A program made the position numbers and the translations under genes. DNA of 7,230 bases, taken from the NCBI GenBank assembly GCA_937885735.1, contig CALABN010000085.1, positions 1 to 7,230 on the forward strand, read 5' to 3'. Below the pieces are notes generated by a model. It made no database searches. It had not been told where the DNA came from and worked only from the letters and a program-made list of their open reading frames with translations. This document shows positions 6,291-7,230 of the stretch, one piece after another. Source of the stretch: an uncultured Bacteroidota bacterium (lineage in GTDB: Bacteria; Bacteroidota; Bacteroidia; Bacteroidales; SZUA-534). The first letter of the stretch is position 1. Every line of letters starts with the position of its first letter.

Positions 6291-7019
6291 ATGAACCTCT
6301 TACTTATCAGCAATTCAACTATGGCGGGAGAGCCGTATTTGGAGTACTCGAAGCACGAAATCGCGAAATTCATTGAAGGCAAGCAGAACGTGGTTTTCAT
6401 ACCGTATGCGGCTGTGGCTTTCAGTTTCGACGACTATGAGGCAAAAGTGAACCGCCGTTTCAAGGATTTCGGCTGTCGGGTTAAGTCGATTCACAGGTTT
6501 GACAATCCGCTCGAGGCAATAGACAATGCCGATGCAATAGTTGTGGGTGGAGGCAACACCTGGAACCTGGTCCGCCACCTTCATCTTAACAACCTCATTG
6601 AGCCTATCCGCAAGCGCGTGCTCGAAGGTATGCCATACATTGGCTGGAGCGCAGGCTCAAACGTGGCTTGCCCAACAATGCAGACAACCAACGATATGCC
6701 TGTGGTTGACCCGCTTGGGTTCGACACATTCGGGTTTGTGCCATTCCAGATAAATCCTCACTACACCGACAAACGCATTGAAGGTCACGGTGGCGAGTCT
6801 CGCGAGGAACGCATCATTGAATATCTGTCGGCTAACCCCAAATCGACGGTTGTGGGTTTGCGCGAGGGCTGTATGCTGAAGGTGGTAGGTGAGCACATTG
6901 AATATATAGGCAAACAAAACCTGCGCCTGTTTATGGGCAACCGTGAACCGTTGGAACTTGAGCCTGACGAGGATTTTGATTTTCTTTTAAAATTGTCTCT
7001 TGAACTACATTTTTTGTAA
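6291..7019 (+). CDS. pepE: dipeptidase E (alpha-aspartyl dipeptidase, peptidase family S51)
   Basis: PepE is a cytosolic serine peptidase that cleaves dipeptides with N-terminal aspartate. The 242 residues align along their whole length with enterobacterial PepE (about 229 residues). The nucleophile is Ser120 in the GWSAGSN elbow, with Asp135 in TTNDMPVVDP and His157 in QINPHYT; these positions equal those of the enterobacterial enzyme, so the triad is intact. VVGGGNTWNLV at 84-94 is another family mark. The ATG at 6291 is chosen because MNLLLISNSTMAGEPYLE matches the family N terminus; the frame is open further upstream into the isomerase gene but that part is not family-like. The C-terminal tail, acidic then hydrophobic (EDFDFLLKLSLELHFL), extends past the usual end. 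It lies 44 bases after the isomerase gene and is probably in the same transcript. Confidence 0.96.
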   Translation: MNLLLISNSTMAGEPYLEYSKHEIAKFIEGKQNVVFIPYAAVAFSFDDYEAKVNRRFKDFGCRVKSIHRFDNPLEAIDNADAIVVGGGNTWNLVRHLHLNNLIEPIRKRVLEGMPYIGWSAGSNVACPTMQTTNDMPVVDPLGFDTFGFVPFQINPHYTDKRIEGHGGESREERIIEYLSANPKSTVVGLREGCMLKVVGEHIEYIGKQNLRLFMGNREPLELEPDEDFDFLLKLSLELHFL

Positions 7020-7034
7020 AGTGTCAAATAACAT

Positions 7035-7137
7035 AGTTGCCATTACTGTTACAATGTTGCTTTTACCTTTACAAAAAGCCTAATAGTTGCATTTGCTTTT
7101 TCACATGTTGCATTTACAGGGTTAAAGTTGCCTTTAG
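7035..7137 (+). repeat. five phased copies of a 12-base motif, consensus WGTTGCNTTTAC
   Basis: Copies are AGTTGCCATTAC (7035-7046), TGTTGCTTTTAC (7055-7066), AGTTGCATTTGC (7085-7096), TGTTGCATTTAC (7106-7117) and AGTTGCCTTTAG (7126-7137). Each fits the consensus with at most one mismatch. Start-to-start distances are 20, 30, 21 and 20 bases, close to whole numbers of helical turns, and the first base alternates A, T, A, T, A. This could be a decayed ~20-21-base tandem repeat or a same-face protein-binding array. Function is unknown. Confidence 0.75.
7073..7101. terminator. weak inverted repeat, possible terminator after pepE
   Basis: AAAAAGC at 7073-7079 is matched by GCTTTTT at 7095-7101 around a 15-base loop, ending in five T. 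It is the only stem with a T-run after pepE. The stem is 7 base pairs, mostly A-T, and the loop is long, so termination would be weak at best. It falls inside the repeat array, so the pairing may be a by-product of the array. Confidence 0.2.
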
Positions 7138-7230
7138 TTTTTCATTCAACTAGTATATCACATCGTTTACTTTATTACTATGCTTTTGTTAAGTGTTTAT
7201 AGCAACTTGCATTCTAAGAAAAAGTGAAAC

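Larger units (their letters stand above)
7020..7230. other. AT-rich non-coding region downstream of pepE
   Basis: The last ~210 bases hold no credible gene on either strand. The left half contains the phased GTTGC array. The right half (about 7141-7230) is AT-rich with no recognised element; it ends before any next gene starts. One GCAAC, the reverse complement of the array core, occurs at 7202-7206. Confidence 0.7.

Noticed and set aside
7052..7141. 30-codon open stretch on the minus strand through the repeat array, with recurring N/K-A-T tripeptides
   Set aside because: It has no start codon, follows a TGA directly, and the 20- and 30-base steps break a constant coding frame. It may be a relic of a coding-type repeat but cannot be called a gene.
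1..7230. CRISPR array, tRNA, rRNA, transposon ends or integrase
   Set aside because: No exact repeat-spacer pattern, no cloverleaf-like segment and no mobile-element protein is visible on either strand.

Overview
The window looks like a chromosomal fragment of a Bacteroidetes bacterium, most likely of the order Bacteroidales. Three things suggest this: the protein sequences (LpxB, a SpoIID/LytB protein in a lipid A-making organism, a cyclophilin-type lipoprotein, a RhuM-type protein); several TAnnTTTG hexamer-like -7 elements upstream of genes; and the lack of Shine-Dalgarno sequences in front of starts, some of which are TTG or GTG. This assignment is inferred from protein and promoter style, not from a marker gene. 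All genes are on the + strand.

Layout, left to right. surE enters from the left edge, missing its first ~25 codons. It overlaps by 4 bases a small three-helix membrane protein of unknown function, which is followed after 41 bases by lpxB (lipid A disaccharide synthase). After a 95-base gap with a candidate promoter comes a secreted SpoIID/LytB-domain protein, probably a peptidoglycan-acting factor. Next is an AT-richer segment of about 1 kb with a RhuM-type DNA-binding protein fused to a phospholipase-D-like C-terminal domain. Then rsgA (ribosome assembly GTPase) overlaps by 41 bases a cyclophilin-type peptidyl-prolyl isomerase lipoprotein, which is followed after 44 bases by pepE (dipeptidase E). 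The last ~210 bases are AT-rich and non-coding, with five phased copies of a 12-base motif (WGTTGCNTTTAC).

Most of the window is envelope and housekeeping work: lipid A synthesis (lpxB), cell-wall processing (SpoIID-like), periplasmic protein folding (the isomerase lipoprotein), 30S subunit maturation (rsgA), nucleotide and peptide turnover (surE, pepE). The RhuM-PLD gene is the outlier. It has no R-M, toxin or phage neighbours here, is AT-richer on sampled lines, and is bracketed by an imperfect 15-base direct repeat, which would fit a small accessory insertion between the SpoIID-like gene and rsgA. I found no tRNA, rRNA, CRISPR array, transposase or integrase. The two points most worth following are the RhuM-PLD gene with its degenerate HKD motif and the phased repeat array at the right end; neither amounts to proof of a new system.
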